DNA from: Xylaria sp. FL1777
Lineage: Eukaryota > Ascomycota > Sordariomycetes > Xylariales > Xylariaceae
Length of the DNA: 64,000 bases
Reading direction: 5' to 3'
NCBI GenBank assembly: GCA_022578965.1
Contig: MU400517.1
Location: 372,001-436,000, forward strand
Part shown: positions 1 through 12,605 of the stretch, piece by piece
Numbering within the stretch: the first letter of the stretch is position 1
How the letters are laid out: the number at the start of each line of letters is the position of its first letter
Notes under the pieces: generated by a model
Told to the model about the DNA's origin: nothing
The model's input: only the letters and a program-made list of their open reading frames with translations
Database searches by the model: none
Made by a program: the position numbers and the translations under genes

Positions 1-572
1 GGCTTCACCACTTTGATAGGCTGCTTCCTATCCGGTTTTGAAGCAGAGGCCCTATCGGGTGATAACCCCTTCTCGCTACCTGTGGCGATTTTGGACGGCG
101 TGGCCGCAGCTCTGTCTGGAGCAGCCATATTCCTGGTGCCATCCGCCCCTATAGAGAACACAGTAGTGAGTTCCATATCCAAGGCTTGCACGGCGGCCGG
201 CTTAGTCCCGCGATCGTTTTCTGTGGTCCCGTTCAGGGTAAGCTAGCGACCGCCGGCAGCGGTTTCTCGTCTCTGGCCGTGAATGATGGACGTGCCACAA
301 AGGCGATTATTGATTCAATCCTCGTCATTCCGGAGCTGTTCGTCACTGGCTGGCATTTCTATGAACTGGGCCAGAAGCCAGCCAGCACCGGTCAAGCAGC
401 GGCCATCTTAGGCGAGGTGGCGAATCTGACCTCCGATGCATCCAGGATCTCGTATGCCATCGCAGTCAATATTCAAGAACCCCTTACAAAGCAAAGAGCA
501 ATTGTTGTTATGTTGGCTTGCAGGGTGATTACTACAGGGTTGCATACCGCGGAAGCATTCTTGGTGGATTAA
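1..572 (+). CDS. 3' end of an unrecognised gene, cut by the left edge
   Basis: Two coding-looking frames join cleanly: exon 1-237 (frame 1), intron 238-302 (donor GTAAGC, acceptor AAG), exon 303-572 ending in TAA. The predicted tail is about 168 residues. It has a hydrophobic stretch (SLPVAILDGVAAALSGAAIF), then AIIDSILVIPELFVTGWHFY, and ends TAEAFLVD. The residue pattern (conserved-looking Trp/His/Tyr and alternating hydrophobics) resembles uncharacterised Pezizomycotina proteins with amphipathic or membrane-associated helices, but I cannot name the family. The AAG acceptor and weak branch site leave a frameshifted pseudogene as an alternative. The start lies outside the window. Confidence 0.45.
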
Positions 573-1571
573 GTGTGAACTGTAATCTTTTCTCGAGTCA
601 AAATGAATAGCAGGGTTTACGGACGGGCAACAGCGCGTAATACTAAATGACAAAAAAGTCGCAGGACACTCATTCACAGAATTGAGTTATTATTCAGCAT
701 AGGTCCCTCGTTTTGTTTTAAGTTCTTCCATTAACCAAGCTTATCGTTATTCATTTAGACCCTGGAGCTTAGATGTGCAGATTAGTTAGGGCTGCGGCAG
801 ATTCCGAGTTCTAATCAGTTCTTACCCTTGTTTCATGCTCAGTAAAACTTTTAGCACGGAATGAGGCGGATGAGGGAAATGAAGATTTACGGGATCTCAT
901 CAATGGAATCAATGACGCACGCAAGAAGAGGCAAAGTTTCACTACAGCGAATTTCATTGAGTGGGAGCTCCATGCACACTGGCAGCCGCCTGACGGCTTA
1001 TCCGTGGTCCTCGCTTAAGCAGCTTAATGGGCTATGTCGCATGCTTAGGAAAATACATGAGGCAGTCAGTGATATACCCAGTCTATTGTATCGTAGACAC
1101 TGTAGAAAGAAGATCTCCTTGATCCAGTTGTCGACGACAAGCACCCTTTAAGGTTGACAAGAAAGCCGATAGCCACGTCTTCGGAATATGTTGGAAACCC
1201 CCTACCGAGTGGCTCTATTTTGTCTCGCCCAGCGTGGCTCGCAGGCTTTGAACCATAGAAGTTGCGAATGAAAGATGAGATATCTTTAAATACAAGTCCG
1301 CGATGTATAAACGAAAACAAGGCAGTTAGTGGTGAACTGTTATGTCGTGCGGAAATAATAGTAAAACGCTTTATTACGGGCTAACATTTGTAATTACGGC
1401 ATGAAGGTATTACGACATTATAAAAAAACATTCGCGTGAAACCAGACCCTCAAAACGAAGTTGTCAGTTTTCCAAGAAACGCATCAAGCTTTATCCTGCC
1501 CCGACCTAGACGCCCCATAACCAGCCTACCAGCCTACCACTTTTTGTCACCCAAAATATAGAAGCCTATAC
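573..1571. other. intergenic, with one short coding-like stretch
   Basis: There is no complete gene. On the + strand an open stretch at about 826-1018 reads ARNEADEGNEDLRDLINGIN and ends GLSVVLA before a stop. Its composition is protein-like (acidic, helical), but no ATG or convincing splice partner is visible. It may be a remnant or terminal exon of a decayed gene. The rest (1020-1571) is AT-rich with no recognised element and probably includes the 3' UTR of the tricalbin gene. Confidence 0.3.
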
Positions 1572-4500
1572 CTATAGGCTTGGTGTGCTCTCACGACTAG
1601 CTCTAGGCTCCCTTTTGCTCAAAAAACTCCGCCTTATACCTCCGGATGTTCCTGGGCGTGGGGTCTCTTGGGCGGCGGCCTCGAAAGTGCTCTTCAAGTT
1701 CACGGTACAGCTTCCTACATTAATTTCCTTTTCGCCGCCGCCACTCTCATCCACAAAATACAATGCTTCGCCAAAATCATCATCGCTACCAAAAGTATGA
1801 TGACCTTTTACTTCGATACGGAACTGGGTGTCTGGTGTACATTTATGTTTGAAGGTCTCGTCAAACCGAACTGTACCGGGCGCCTCATGGTGCTTTGTCT
1901 TCGCAATAACTTTCTCTTTCGGGTTCAACTGCTTAATGAGAACGTAGACATCTGAGGAAGGAGGATAACCAGAGACCGATACAACGGTGAATGTGGCTGT
2001 TCCTTGGCCAGGGCCACCAGGGGCTAAGCTATGAAGCGAAGAAGCACCCATACTAGCAGTTCGGCCATGCGATTTGGAACCATTGGATAACGGGGGAGGG
2101 ACGGCCTCTCCGTCAAAGTCGATAGCGCTTGAGCGTTTGACACCAGAGTTGCGTCCCGGGGAATCCGTGTCGTTCGTTACAATCGTGGGAATCTCAAGTA
2201 TGCTTGGTGGTGCGGTGGAATCATCGCCTTCATCGTCCTTTTTATTTCGGAACCCACGTTTGATAAAACTAGCACCCTTACCAACGCCTTGCCCAACGAC
2301 GCCAGCCACAGCTGCTCCACCTTTGACTGGCGCGCTCACGACGCCCGTAACGATCCTGGCGGAGCCACCAAAGGTGCCAGAGAAGGTACCAGTCCCCAAT
2401 CTAGACCGCGTAACGTAGTCAGGCCGGAAGAGAAGTCGCAATCTGATAGAACCAGACTTCCCATCCAATAAAAGCTTAACTTCCTGGGCTTGGAATGGAT
2501 CGAGCTGCTCAAGATTGATATCGGCTCCTCCTAAAAAGTCAGGTTTATCTGCGAAATCGTAATCGTACACCTTGCACCGAAATTTGGCTGCTGTGCGAGA
2601 GGGAACAACAACTTCGAAGAATTCATTCCAAACTGGATTGAGAGTCTTCTTTTGAGTCTTTGACTTGAACACTTCTATGCCATTCAGTTCAAACTTGCAA
2701 TATGGATCGCTCTTTCCGTTCGAGTCAGCGACGGGAAGATCAGCACCATCTAATACATCGACACGAAGGTTTCCCATGTTGTTAATGCTTTCGCTAGGGT
2801 CGAGATGCATCTTGACAGGAATATACTTCAAACTAACTTTGACGGCTGCCGTGCGATTTTCTTCATCCCTAAGTCGTAAGACAGTAGGGTTATTCTAGAA
2901 ATGTCAGCATTGACTCATTGAATGGTTGCATATTAGGACTTACGAGACATTGTTTCAGGGTCTCAAGTGTGTTGCCTGTCAGTCGAGAAATGGTATGGTC
3001 TTCGTCCCGTTCTTCACCCGGCTTCTCACGCTTTTCACACACTTTCAGAGTGAGTTTGGAAAACTCCAATTCGCGAATGAAGCAATCGCCAATCTCGTCA
3101 AATTTAAACAATTGTGATTTCGCCGTCCTGGATGCATAGGAAGGATAAAGCATATCATCCACAAATATTTCGAGGTGAGTCCCACTCTTTGGCATTTCAC
3201 CCTCAATGAGGTTGAATATCAAAAACCCAGATTCATACTTCAGTAGTTCTTCAGGACTGAGACGAATCTTAGGTATCTCCCTCGGTAGTTCCCGAGATTT
3301 TCGGCCATTGGTAGAAGTAGGTGATATAGGCATGACGGGCGATGTCGGTGTGGCCGGTAGGTTATTATTGCCCTTTCTCTCCAATGAGGGGATCTTACCA
3401 GCTTCTGATGATCGTGGAGCATCAAGTGACGTCTTAGGGGCCCCAGCAGCAAGTCCATTCTCTTCATTTTCTTCTTCTTCTTCTTCTTCAGGGTCGGCTA
3501 TATTTAGGCAGGGGAAGAATGACACAGTGAATGTTAGTACTCCTTTCTCGATACCTTTTCCGTGTAGGCGCAGGCCTACCTCCTGTATCTTCTTTTCGTC
3601 GTTTACCAACCATTCACCACTTTCTCCCTGCTCCATATAATCACCGGCGAATACTTCAACTAGGCCCAAGCTGCGGTCTTTGCCCACCTTTTCAGCGTCC
3701 ATAACATCTAGCGTCAACCTGTCACGGGCGGAATGCATGGGTATGTATATGACTTCATCCCACTCAGGATCTAGGGTATTGCGATGGGTCACAGTTCGGC
3801 CCTTCTCAATGCCTGAAAGAAGAACGCGAACATAAGGATCGGACTTGCCCATTGTCTCGAAATTGCGAAGACGATGAGCGCTCTTGAAATGAAGACGCAT
3901 AACGCCGATAGGTGTCTGATAACCTCCAGAGCTTGACAGCACGCCTGGAATTGCGACGGGTTTCCATTGCGCCGTAATTTTTGCTCGGCCAGTGTGGACT
4001 CCTGATAGATTGTACCACTCATTACCCTTTTCCATCATCTCAAGCATGTCGTCTAGTTTGATCTGGTATGTGCCAACTATTTGATCACCTGCAATGTCGC
4101 GCTCATCTTTGATAGCCAAACCAAGCTTAGCATTTTTGCGATCGGTAATGAGGATTTCTTTTGACCCATCATCCCATATGGGATTATTAGTGCGCTTGAG
4201 TTTCTTGGTGTGATGAACTTCCTTGCTATTCAGCAACAAAACAGCGTATGGATTAAGAAGGCCGACAAGACTCTTCGTTCCATCAAGGTCCTTTGCTTGC
4301 TCAACAGTATACCGCAGGATACCGGTGTTTGTCTCCGGCGGAGGCTCAACCTTTCCATCAGGTAGTTTGATCTCTTCGAGGACGGGGAAGAAACGGATGT
4401 CAGCGTTAACCACACCTCGGGCTTTGCCGTTGGCGATTACTTCCAGCCGTTCATTTTCATGTGCTCCGAGTTCCTCAATTCTCTCTAGCGGGAAAGACGC

Positions 4501-6237
4501 GACACCAAGTTCCTTATCTTTACGAATATCGTTGTAGTCATATAGCATGATATCGAGAGAATCATTGAACGACGTAACGATAACATAGTGTGTTTCATTC
4601 CACCGTGGGTTAGAACTGTCTCTGATTGTCTTTGTCCGAGCGAGGGGAGAGCGTTTGTTCAGAGTAAGAACGGCATATGGATCGGTATTGCCAGAGAATT
4701 TATCGGGGTTTTTGAGGCCTTGTGCTCCATGGACCGTTACGGCGATGACACCGATAGCTTGATCAACTGGAGAACCAGCAAGCAGTTTAGCAACCTCAAT
4801 GGGAAAGACATTTGGAGCGTACATCATCGGGGCTAGGTTGCCATGAATTTGCTCCTGTATGAAACTTTCAAGGCCTGGGATGAAGTTGATATCAAACCCG
4901 AAAGTATCACCGCCAAGCGGCTTGCAGACATAATCGATAGTAGGACGTTCCAGGAAGCACATTTCGACTTTCTCTATGTGCGGGAAAGGAAACTGCAACT
5001 TAATCTTCAGTCGCATGATACCAGAGAAAGCCATATCCTCAACAATAATGTCTAGACCTTTGCTAATCATAGCCTTACCAATTCGAATCTCCAAAACGAC
5101 CTTGGGGTTGATTTTGTTCTTGATCTGGCGAGATGTCATATCGGCTGTATCGTTTGGCGTGAAACTGAACTTCCAATCCATGATAACGGTATCATCTTCA
5201 GCCTTTGGGTAAGTTTTCACATGATCCATCCTTGGGGGCTTCGATCCTAGTGTAAATGTCTTGAGTTTTAGGCTATCGAGAAAAGCCGGGGTCGCGGAGC
5301 TTAGGACTTGGTCCACCGCGTTGATGACCGTTTGGGCGAGGACTGGCTGGTAGATTGGCCAAAACTTGACTAAGAACGAGTTTATCCACTCTAAAGATTC
5401 ATGGTCGGTGTCCAGTTTCTTCAGTGCCATCTCCCGGACAACATCGTCCCGAAAGTTCCGTCGAACTCGTCTACTCGAGGTGCGATAGTATGTGGAGCAG
5501 GCGGTCATAATAATAATGATCCACCCCAAGCCGCCACCAAGGACAGCAACCAGCCAGGAAGAGAGACAGGCAAAAATGATGACGGCCGCGTTATGGTACC
5601 AATCTGTCAAACAAGTAAAAATAAGTAGCTATAGAGAGGCACTTCGTTCGAGGGGTGGACGGGAGAGATTACCTCCAAAGAATGTGTCAGGAATCTTGCC
5701 TTCCAACCAGGTGGCGTGGTCGAGCATACTGTCACCGGAAAGGACGCTATCGACAGGCCAACCAAAGCGCTGGTTCCAGCCGACTTTGTTTGCCATGTCT
5801 TCATCCTCCGTGAAGGCTTGTTCTTGTATGGGGTTTCCAAGTTCGTCCTTGGCGAATTCCACCACACCGGCCTTGGAAGGGGAAGGGAGGTCGTAGGCAA
5901 CCTTGGTGCCATCATCAACATCGGTCACAAGAGCTACGCCTTTTGGCTTTCTTGGGCCTCGCGGATCGTTTGGAATGTCCTATATAATGTGACCCCTCGA
6001 GGTTAGCAGGGCCGCAAGGGTCGAGAAGTTCGGTGGACAACATACAGCTTTAGCCTGAGCTCGTTTTTGTTCGGGGCTTGCCTCTGGATCAAAGGTAAAA
6101 GCAGCCACGCCGGCGTTCTTGCTCTCCTCGACAAGCTTCTTCTGGGCATCATCGGCGGTGACGGAGGAGGTAGGATCGCGGGCAGCATCAATTGCGCCTT
6201 GCTGCTTGAGCTCACTGGCTTCTCGAGCGGTAGCCAT
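1572..6237 (-). CDS. tricalbin-like SMP and multi-C2 ER-plasma membrane tether
   Basis: Four exons: 6237-6046, 5979-5673, 5603-2944, 2894-1572, all with GT-AG introns, giving 1493 aa. A soluble N-terminus (1-166) precedes a hydrophobic hairpin near 167-205 (VIIFACLSSWLVAVLGGGLG). An SMP lipid-transfer domain follows (about 232-435), then C2 domains near 450, 600, 745, 1094 and 1350, plus a degenerate one near 965. C2 signatures include SGNTDPYAVL, MGKSDPYVRV and NGKSDPYCKF, with the Asp residues of Ca2+ loops. The domain order and length match fungal tricalbins (Tcb1-3), which tether cortical ER to the plasma membrane and carry lipid. Glu/Asp-rich and Ser/Thr-rich linkers separate the last C2s. 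An in-frame ATG lies 48 nt upstream (6285); 6237 was chosen because the next residues fit the usual family N-terminus. Confidence 0.93.
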
Positions 6238-8807
6238 GATGGGCTGGTGGCAGAGCTGCCGTGGCAGCCAAGTCGTTTGGACCAATCAGATGTCGACTGC
6301 TATGTGACCGGGGGATTCTATAGTATACGCTTTGAGTATATTATGATTGTGGCGTTTTGACTGGCGAAGCGATCGCTTGAGTATATGGACGACTTCGAAG
6401 GGTAAGCAGTGACGAGGAATAGATAGACTAATTAGGCACCAGATCAATTGTTAGAGGGACACATTCGGTTTCTCGGGGACGTAATAATGCACATGTGTAC
6501 GTAGACTTTGGTATACAAGTCCAACATTGATAGGAAGAATGAGAATACTAACTGGAGGTGGTGGATGGGGTGATAGGAGCCACCTGTCCGAACTCTTAGA
6601 CAGCTGAACGAGAATTAAATGAATGAATGAATGAAGGAGTGAATGCCGGCGAGTCGGAGAAAGACAGTCGGCAGCAAACTATAAGAAAGGAGGAGATGTT
6701 CCCGGCGGGAAAGTAAGTGCATGCAAACCTAAGCCTTGATTTCGACCCAGGCTTTTTCGTCTTGTGTACCGGCAGCAAGCAAGGAAGCGTCTACCTACAT
6801 GTAATGGAGCATCGTCATAATGCCCACTTAACGAGCTCGCAGGTACAGTACTTGTGCTGTAGGTACAGATATACGCTACTGTACCTACTATAGTTAGTGT
6901 AATGCTATGTCCTACATGTACCTCCAAATACCTACCTAGGTAGTGTAGAGTACCTGATCTCTTCTCACTAAGTATAGGTACTCTATTGGGTAGATAGTGG
7001 GCCGGTACCTCCCCTGCTGCTGCTCTGGGCGAGCTGGGCAGAGCTGGACATTTATTAGGCTAACGAGCTGGGGCAAATTGTTGGGAAACTTGTCTACATT
7101 TGGGCTTCTTTATTGCTAGCGTCATAACTTCAGGTATCCAGTCGTAGCAGGCTGCCTCAGCGGAATTCAGATCAGAGTTACAACTCCAATCCAGGATGAC
7201 ACGACGTAATGCTCACGGAATCTGGGACAACTCGGCCAATCAAAAGGCATCAAGTGTTTGGAGGGGTTCCCTAAACCAGGGTAGTGTAGTACAGACCTGC
7301 GCAGTACGCATACAAGGAGTTTCGTATCATTGGTTAATGCACAGTGCCCGCCACAGTGCACATGCACACGATAATAATGGGAAAAGCCTCAAGAACTTAC
7401 ACTAGATACACGATAAGTATATACATGTCCAAGTCGGTACAGCTCATGATTTTCACAATAGCTGAGAGTGCTCAAAACGCCATATCTTGTTAACTATTAC
7501 CACACTAGTTCATTGTTGTAGTATACATGCCATGGTCATTTCCGCAGCGCTTGATGAAACGGAACCGAGTAATTGGTAGTGTCAGATATTCGCTGTCTCT
7601 GTTGTTTCAATGGCACAGCTGAAAGTACGAAAAGAAGAAAGAGCTTAGGCTATCAGCCACGTTGACTATAACCAATAGTCCATAGCATAGACTCCGTCTT
7701 CCCGCAGATCGCCATGCATCCCATTGGGTCAGTGGGCAGTGCTAGATATGCGTACCTAGATTGGCAGACAGCTCTATACAGTACAAGATACAGTACAGCT
7801 AGATTTTGTGTCCTTTGTGTCAGATCATTCCCGTCCGACGAAGTATCGCAAGAGAGTGGCCCTGCCGACTGCCGAAGTCTCCAAATATCGCCGAAATAAA
7901 CACGCGTACCCTATCCCAAATCATGGCTTAGCGAGAATGTGCTCTCACTGCGTAATACCGGCCCAAATTTGAACCTACCGGAGCCCGAGGTATTTACTGA
8001 GCGAGTTAGGGTACGTATCTATACTGGTATTCGCTCGTCTGCTCTCTTTGTATGAGGTACTTTATCTTACCATAACAGTAGCACGCCAACCGTACGCTAA
8101 GTCTATGGTAGCTCGGGTAAATCTGGAGGTTGCTGAGATCTACGCAGTAACATCTGACCGGCTTAAAGAGACTACGTAGGTAAGCTTAGAATAATTCTAA
8201 TGAAAAGGCCATCAGCTGTCTATATACAGTAGTATATTTTCACTGTTACATGTGAGAGGGGACGATTCAAGGTGTAGATAAGGTATGAACAGCTCGGTGG
8301 ACATGCTCGAACACTGGTCCTACCGAGATATTGCCTTATTGCCTTAGGTGCTACCCTACTCTATCTAGAGGTACGCAGTATCTTGGCAGGTGACGCCCCC
8401 AGGTGGCTGGATCTGCGGGGATTTTGCTGACTAACGGGCATGGGGTTACTCCAATAAATTCGAATAAATATTCTTGAATTAGCTTCCTTCATCTAAAAAC
8501 TTTTTTTTTTTCACACACCCGCGCCAGCTTCAACAAGCTCGGTAGGCTAGGTTTGCAGCAACCATTGGTAAGTCGATAGTGATCTCTTTCTTTCATATTC
8601 AACCATTTGTTGGATGATGTATTTAAAAAGCATGTATTACCTGATCATCACCTGATGTGACAAATTTATCACCAAGATCTCTGACTACCAACACATTTTG
8701 TACCTTTTCAATACTACTATCACGTGTCGACGCATTGGAAGCTAACAATCAAATTTGATTTATTAGGTTTTATGCCTCAGGCTCTCGAAAAGTCATCGCG
8801 TATCAAA
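6238..8807. other. intergenic desert, 2.6 kb
   Basis: No gene is supported. The left end is the tricalbin promoter. The middle is rich in short GTACCTA/TAGGTAC words (6830-7010) and has two TACGCAGTA 9-mers (8141-8149, 8372-8380). At 8578 a GTAAGT donor and at 8766 a TTATTAG acceptor suggest a 5'-UTR intron of the downstream cnxG transcript. A T-run at 8503-8511 is low complexity. Confidence 0.5.
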
Positions 8808-9110
8808 ATGAGTGCCATTCCCAAGCCACCCAAGGATCACTTCATCGTACTCTACTTCGCAAGTGCAAGCTCCTTCACATCCAAGGAATATGACACGCTT
8901 CCTGCGCCGCTCCCGATCGGCAAGTTATTCCATGCACTAGAAGAAAAGCACAGCGGCATCAAGGAAAAGATCCTCTCCTCGTGCCTTGTGACTGTCAACC
9001 TCAACTATGTTGATGTGCCCAATAAGGACGGTGAAGATGCATCGGAGTCTAGCGTGGTTATTCAAGAAGGTGACGAGGTCGCTATCATCCCTCCCGTTAG
9101 CTCTGGATGA
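8808..9110 (+). CDS. cnxG: molybdopterin synthase small (sulfur-carrier) subunit, MoaD/MOCS2A type
   Basis: A single exon gives 100 aa from ATG 8808, which sits in a good context (CAAAATG). An in-frame ATG at 8772 would add 12 residues. The protein is a ubiquitin-like beta-grasp carrier: HFIVLYFASASSFTSKEYD, LPIGKLFHALEEKH, TVNLNYVDV, and C-terminus GDEVAIIPPVSSG. In this family the C-terminal Gly is adenylated by a Uba4/CnxF E1-like enzyme, thiocarboxylated, and passes sulfur to precursor Z with the MOCS2B/CnxH subunit to make molybdopterin for nitrate reductase and related enzymes in the cytosol. The tail is S-S-G rather than the textbook G-G; fungal members may share this. A probable 5'-UTR intron ends just upstream. 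It converges on the gene ending at 9200. Confidence 0.88.
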   Translation: MSAIPKPPKDHFIVLYFASASSFTSKEYDTLPAPLPIGKLFHALEEKHSGIKEKILSSCLVTVNLNYVDVPNKDGEDASESSVVIQEGDEVAIIPPVSSG

Positions 9111-9199
9111 AAAGGGATATCTCTACGTGCTTTAAAATAAGACACCTCCAAATTGAGAATCGTGAGGCTAGTAATAGGCAGTGGCTGCCATGCCATGCT

Positions 9200-9920
9200 C
9201 TATCGCGGCTCTCCACCTGAAGCTGATGGGAGGAGAGGCTCGCGCTCTTGATCCCGACCCATCTGCGCCTCCGCTCCTCCAATACCAAATATCCGAGACC
9301 GTCTCCGTAATGCATCGAGTCTCCAAATCTTCCACCACTCAGGATGCTTCGTATTATACGCAACTAACCTTCTTACCACGACTGCTACCAGCCAGATCAA
9401 AAAGACGACAAGCAAGGTGCATGCGATAGTGACGAGAGAAGTGAGAGTTGTGACTGTGGACACGTGACAGCCGAGAGGCCGGGTACGAATCTCCCATCGC
9501 TCGGCCCAGTGCGGACACGTAGTATCACCCTCCCATGCTGGGGCGAGAAATTGTATACTATGGGAGTTTGGGACGCACGTCCAAGACTGAAGAAAGCATC
9601 TGATTAGTTATAGTCGGCGGTGTAAGATAGGATTCTTGAGGTTTGCATGAGGAGGCAAACAATGGTATTGTGCGGATTGAATACGTAGCTACGCCGCAAG
9701 ATAGGAAGATACACGAACAATTGACACAACCGAGACGCATGTTGAAGTTTCCAAATGAAAAAGCACATACAAATGGACACCAGCTGCAATCCGGCTGCTT
9801 CAAGCAACCGTTACAGTCCTGGAGCGCCCAGCACCGTAAGAGATGCGCATCATCAGCCGCGCTACGAGCGAAGAACGACTCGTTCATGAAAGAGGAGCGC
9901 GGAGGAGAAGTGGAAGCCAT
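9200..9920 (-). CDS. small Cys-rich single-pass membrane protein
   Basis: Two exons, 9920-9771 and 9586-9200 (donor GTATGT, acceptor TTCAG, 184-bp intron), give 178 aa. A Cys-rich segment (RCWALQDCNGCLKQPDCSWC, then WTCVPNS and DTTCPHWAERW) resembles PSI/EGF-like mini-domains. One transmembrane helix follows (about residues 95-118, TLLVVFLIWLVAVVVRR) and then a basic/aromatic cytosolic tail (HPEWWKIWRL) ending in EREPLLP. The Cys-outside, Arg-inside topology expects a signal peptide. None is present after the chosen ATG (9920), so a further 5' exon is likely; an ATG at 10028 begins a short MLFFRLLV-like stretch but no good junction was found. Function unknown; conserved-looking in filamentous fungi. 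Confidence 0.6.
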
Positions 9921-10778
9921 CAATGAGCAGATTTTATCGTGCAAATCAGGCTCTTACTCCTAGCCGATTATACGGAAATAAAATCCCAAAGACGGAATTA
10001 TACGACTAAGAGGCGGAAGAAGAGCATGGTGATTTCAGCCTTGAAGTGACGACGCGCCGTTACGTGGCCGTCCGTGCGGGGTTACCTAAGTACCTAGAGG
10101 CTAGGTTAGGTAAACATCTATTTAGCTATCTGACTCCCCAAAAGTATACACCTATCGCTTACCTAGGTACCGACCCAATGAGTTATTTGACATATTTTGA
10201 GTTTCAACGTGGAGCCCGATTTGGCCGGATCAATACATACCAAAGGTGTAGGAAAGTGCGATAAGGATCACGGTGACTGGATGTCGACTATCTCCATTCC
10301 ATAAAACTACAAAGGATGAATGCAAACTTTACTAGACACTACTAAGCAGACGATAGATTATTAAGCTCCTGTGGATGATCCGAAAGTTGTGATATATATC
10401 GCGGATAGGCATTTGTTATGATGGATCTATCTAAGACGCCAAATACTACCAGACGCTGATGAAGTCTATTCATGTGAGCATTGCGCTGGATGGTTGCGCC
10501 AATCTCATGCCGCCGATGCTATGGTTCATACGTTGCAATTTATGATCTCTCTGAATCCAACGCCAACAGACAACGCCTGCTTTGACAGTTGACGATGCAA
10601 GGAAGCAAATTCTCACTCTTCCGGCGTGGCAACGAGGGTGGAAATGCTGAACTAACCGAGTTCTGTGAAATGGTGACAGACTCGAAGATCACCCAGTATA
10701 ACGAGGAGACGATGCAGCGACCTTTGGTTAATGTAATCCAGAGTCGTACAAGTCCCCGTTTCTTCCCGATGGTGCACC
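9921..10778. other. intergenic between Cys-rich membrane protein and mob2
   Basis: No gene is supported. It contains TACCTA/TAGGTA words (10083-10168) and the 3' flank of mob2. Open frames of 70-180 codons here lack coding character or overlap the mob2 last exon in another frame. Confidence 0.5.
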
Positions 10779-12605
10779 TCACGCAGTGCTCGATAATTGC
10801 ACAAGCCTTTCCCCGACGCGATGGTTCGCGTAGTCGTATGCCTTGGACCCAGGAGGAAAGGTGCCATTGGCAGCCCACAGGTCGATCAAAGGCTGCATAG
10901 GTTCCAACTCCTGCGGCTTCAGCATATCGAGAGCACAGGCCGTCAAGACGAAGTGACTGAAACAACTGTTCAGCTGCTTCTCTAGATTCAGATGGTAGAA
11001 AGGGTCGATGAAGTGAGCCCAGTAAAGATGAGCGTAGACCCGGAACATCTGACGGAAGATGGTTTGGCAAACTTCGACGAAATTCTCGGGGAAGCCGCTC
11101 CGTTTACCCACCCAGTCCCTGTCTCCTGGGTTGGACAACTGCGAGAGCGGACTTGTGGTGATTGAGGGGTTGTGAGCGAAGGAGACGCCGTTAGAGTCAG
11201 TCGGGAAGATGTTCACATCATCAATCTTACCCGAGATCCATCGCTGCATAAGAGTAATGTACTCATATGCTGGGAGCTCGACAGGTTCGCGCCTAGCATT
11301 TAGCCATGTGAAAGAGTGGTTCCTGGCTCACAATCAGCACTGACTGGAAGATGGCCGTTGATATGTGGACGAATACACTTACGCGCCAGCAGACATCCGC
11401 GGACAGGTTGATGGGTTGCAGATACTGCTACCATCCTCATCCTTCTCGTGGATAACCCGTACGAAGTTCCACAGGTTGCGATAGTGCTCGACAACTTCAG
11501 TTTAGTTAGACCTTGATCTGATAAAAACGCTAGTCCATGGTGGTGATATACCTTGATGAGCAACCCATTCCGCCTGCTCCACCGTCTTTGGTCTAGCGCT
11601 CAAGGTCATAAAGTTGCCTTTAACGATATGCTTTGCATAGGAAGCATTCAACCATAGGGGCAGAGGCCGGGGTAGGTGGTACGAGCTGAGAACGTCTTCT
11701 CCATTAGACGCGCTGCCATTGGTATCATCCATGCCAATGTTTTGGGCCAAGGGGGGGGAGGTAGGGAGAGGTGGTATCCTCGGTGCCGAACCCGAAGATG
11801 GCTGACTAGCCTGGGTGCTTTGGGGCACGTCGTTAGGAGAGCTAGGCTGGCTGGCGCTGCTCGGGCTCCTATTCTGGCCTGGACCCCTCGTGGAGGTTCC
11901 CCGGAAGCGAGCGTTTCTATCTCGTCATTAGTGCATTGCCCAGAGAGATGTATCGACCTAGTAGTATGAGACTTTATTGAATCTCAAGGGTTTAAAAAAA
12001 ATACTAAGTCTTGACTTTACGAACAAGCAGTATTGCCATCGTAGCACAGATTAGCCGTAGCCACTTGAGCATTTCAGCAACAGGAGAGACTCCATGTGTG
12101 TGCGAGAATGAACAATGAAATGATAGTGAGACTGGATAAAAGATACATTTAGGGATGGATGAGCAAATCAGAAGCGTCGACATGTCTCAGGCTTCGTGAT
12201 TGATTTACTATGAACATTGTGCATGCACACTGTTCACTGGTATTCACAACATGACACCAGGGAAAGAAACTTAGCCAAACTGACTGAAGTGTTGAGCCGA
12301 GGTCCAATATGCATGTCATCCCACTCTCCAGGAAACGAACCTGAAAGGTTTATGGGCGGTCTGTCATGTATATGGCCTCTGCTAGTTGGGCCCGTGACAA
12401 CGGGTAACTAGGAACTAGGTGCAAGGATAGAGAATATTGGAACAGAGTTGTAAAGAAAGTCATGAAGAGGTGGTGCAGGACAGCGACCTGGATACGAACA
12501 AAAGAGAATGAATAGAACGAATCGTGGAGGGGTCTGAACGGTCTGAACCGCAGATGCAGGGAGGGACGGGAGACGGGACACTTACATGCCGGAGAATAAG
12601 GACAT
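10779..12605 (-). CDS. mob2: Mob2-type kinase activator (Mob1/phocein family)
   Basis: Four exons: 12605-12586 (only 20 nt, MSLFSG plus 2 nt), 11916-11552, 11494-11383, 11322-10779, giving 346 aa. The first intron is long (669 bp). A low-complexity Pro/Ser N-terminus precedes the Mob fold: YAKHIVKGNFMTLSARPKTV, AEWVAHQVVEHYRNLW, CNPSTCPRMSAG, FTWLNARREPVELP and RQMFRVYAHLYWAHF. The zinc-binding Cys pair (CNPSTC) and His pair (H-x4-H) are present, as is the closing PMQPLIDLWAANG. Mob2 proteins activate NDR/LATS kinases (Cbk1/COT-1) that control polarised growth and septation. The second acceptor is AAG. For intron 3, CCAG at 11323 keeps the normal spacing from MSAG to the Trp. It diverges from leo1. 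Confidence 0.85.

Noticed and set aside
3206..3640. 144-codon plus-strand frame
   Set aside because: Antisense to tricalbin C2-domain coding sequence.
6830..7010. GTACCTA/TAGGTAC-rich segment as a telomere-like or CRISPR-like array
   Set aside because: Spacing is irregular and no unit is repeated in tandem; such words are scattered through the intergenic DNA.
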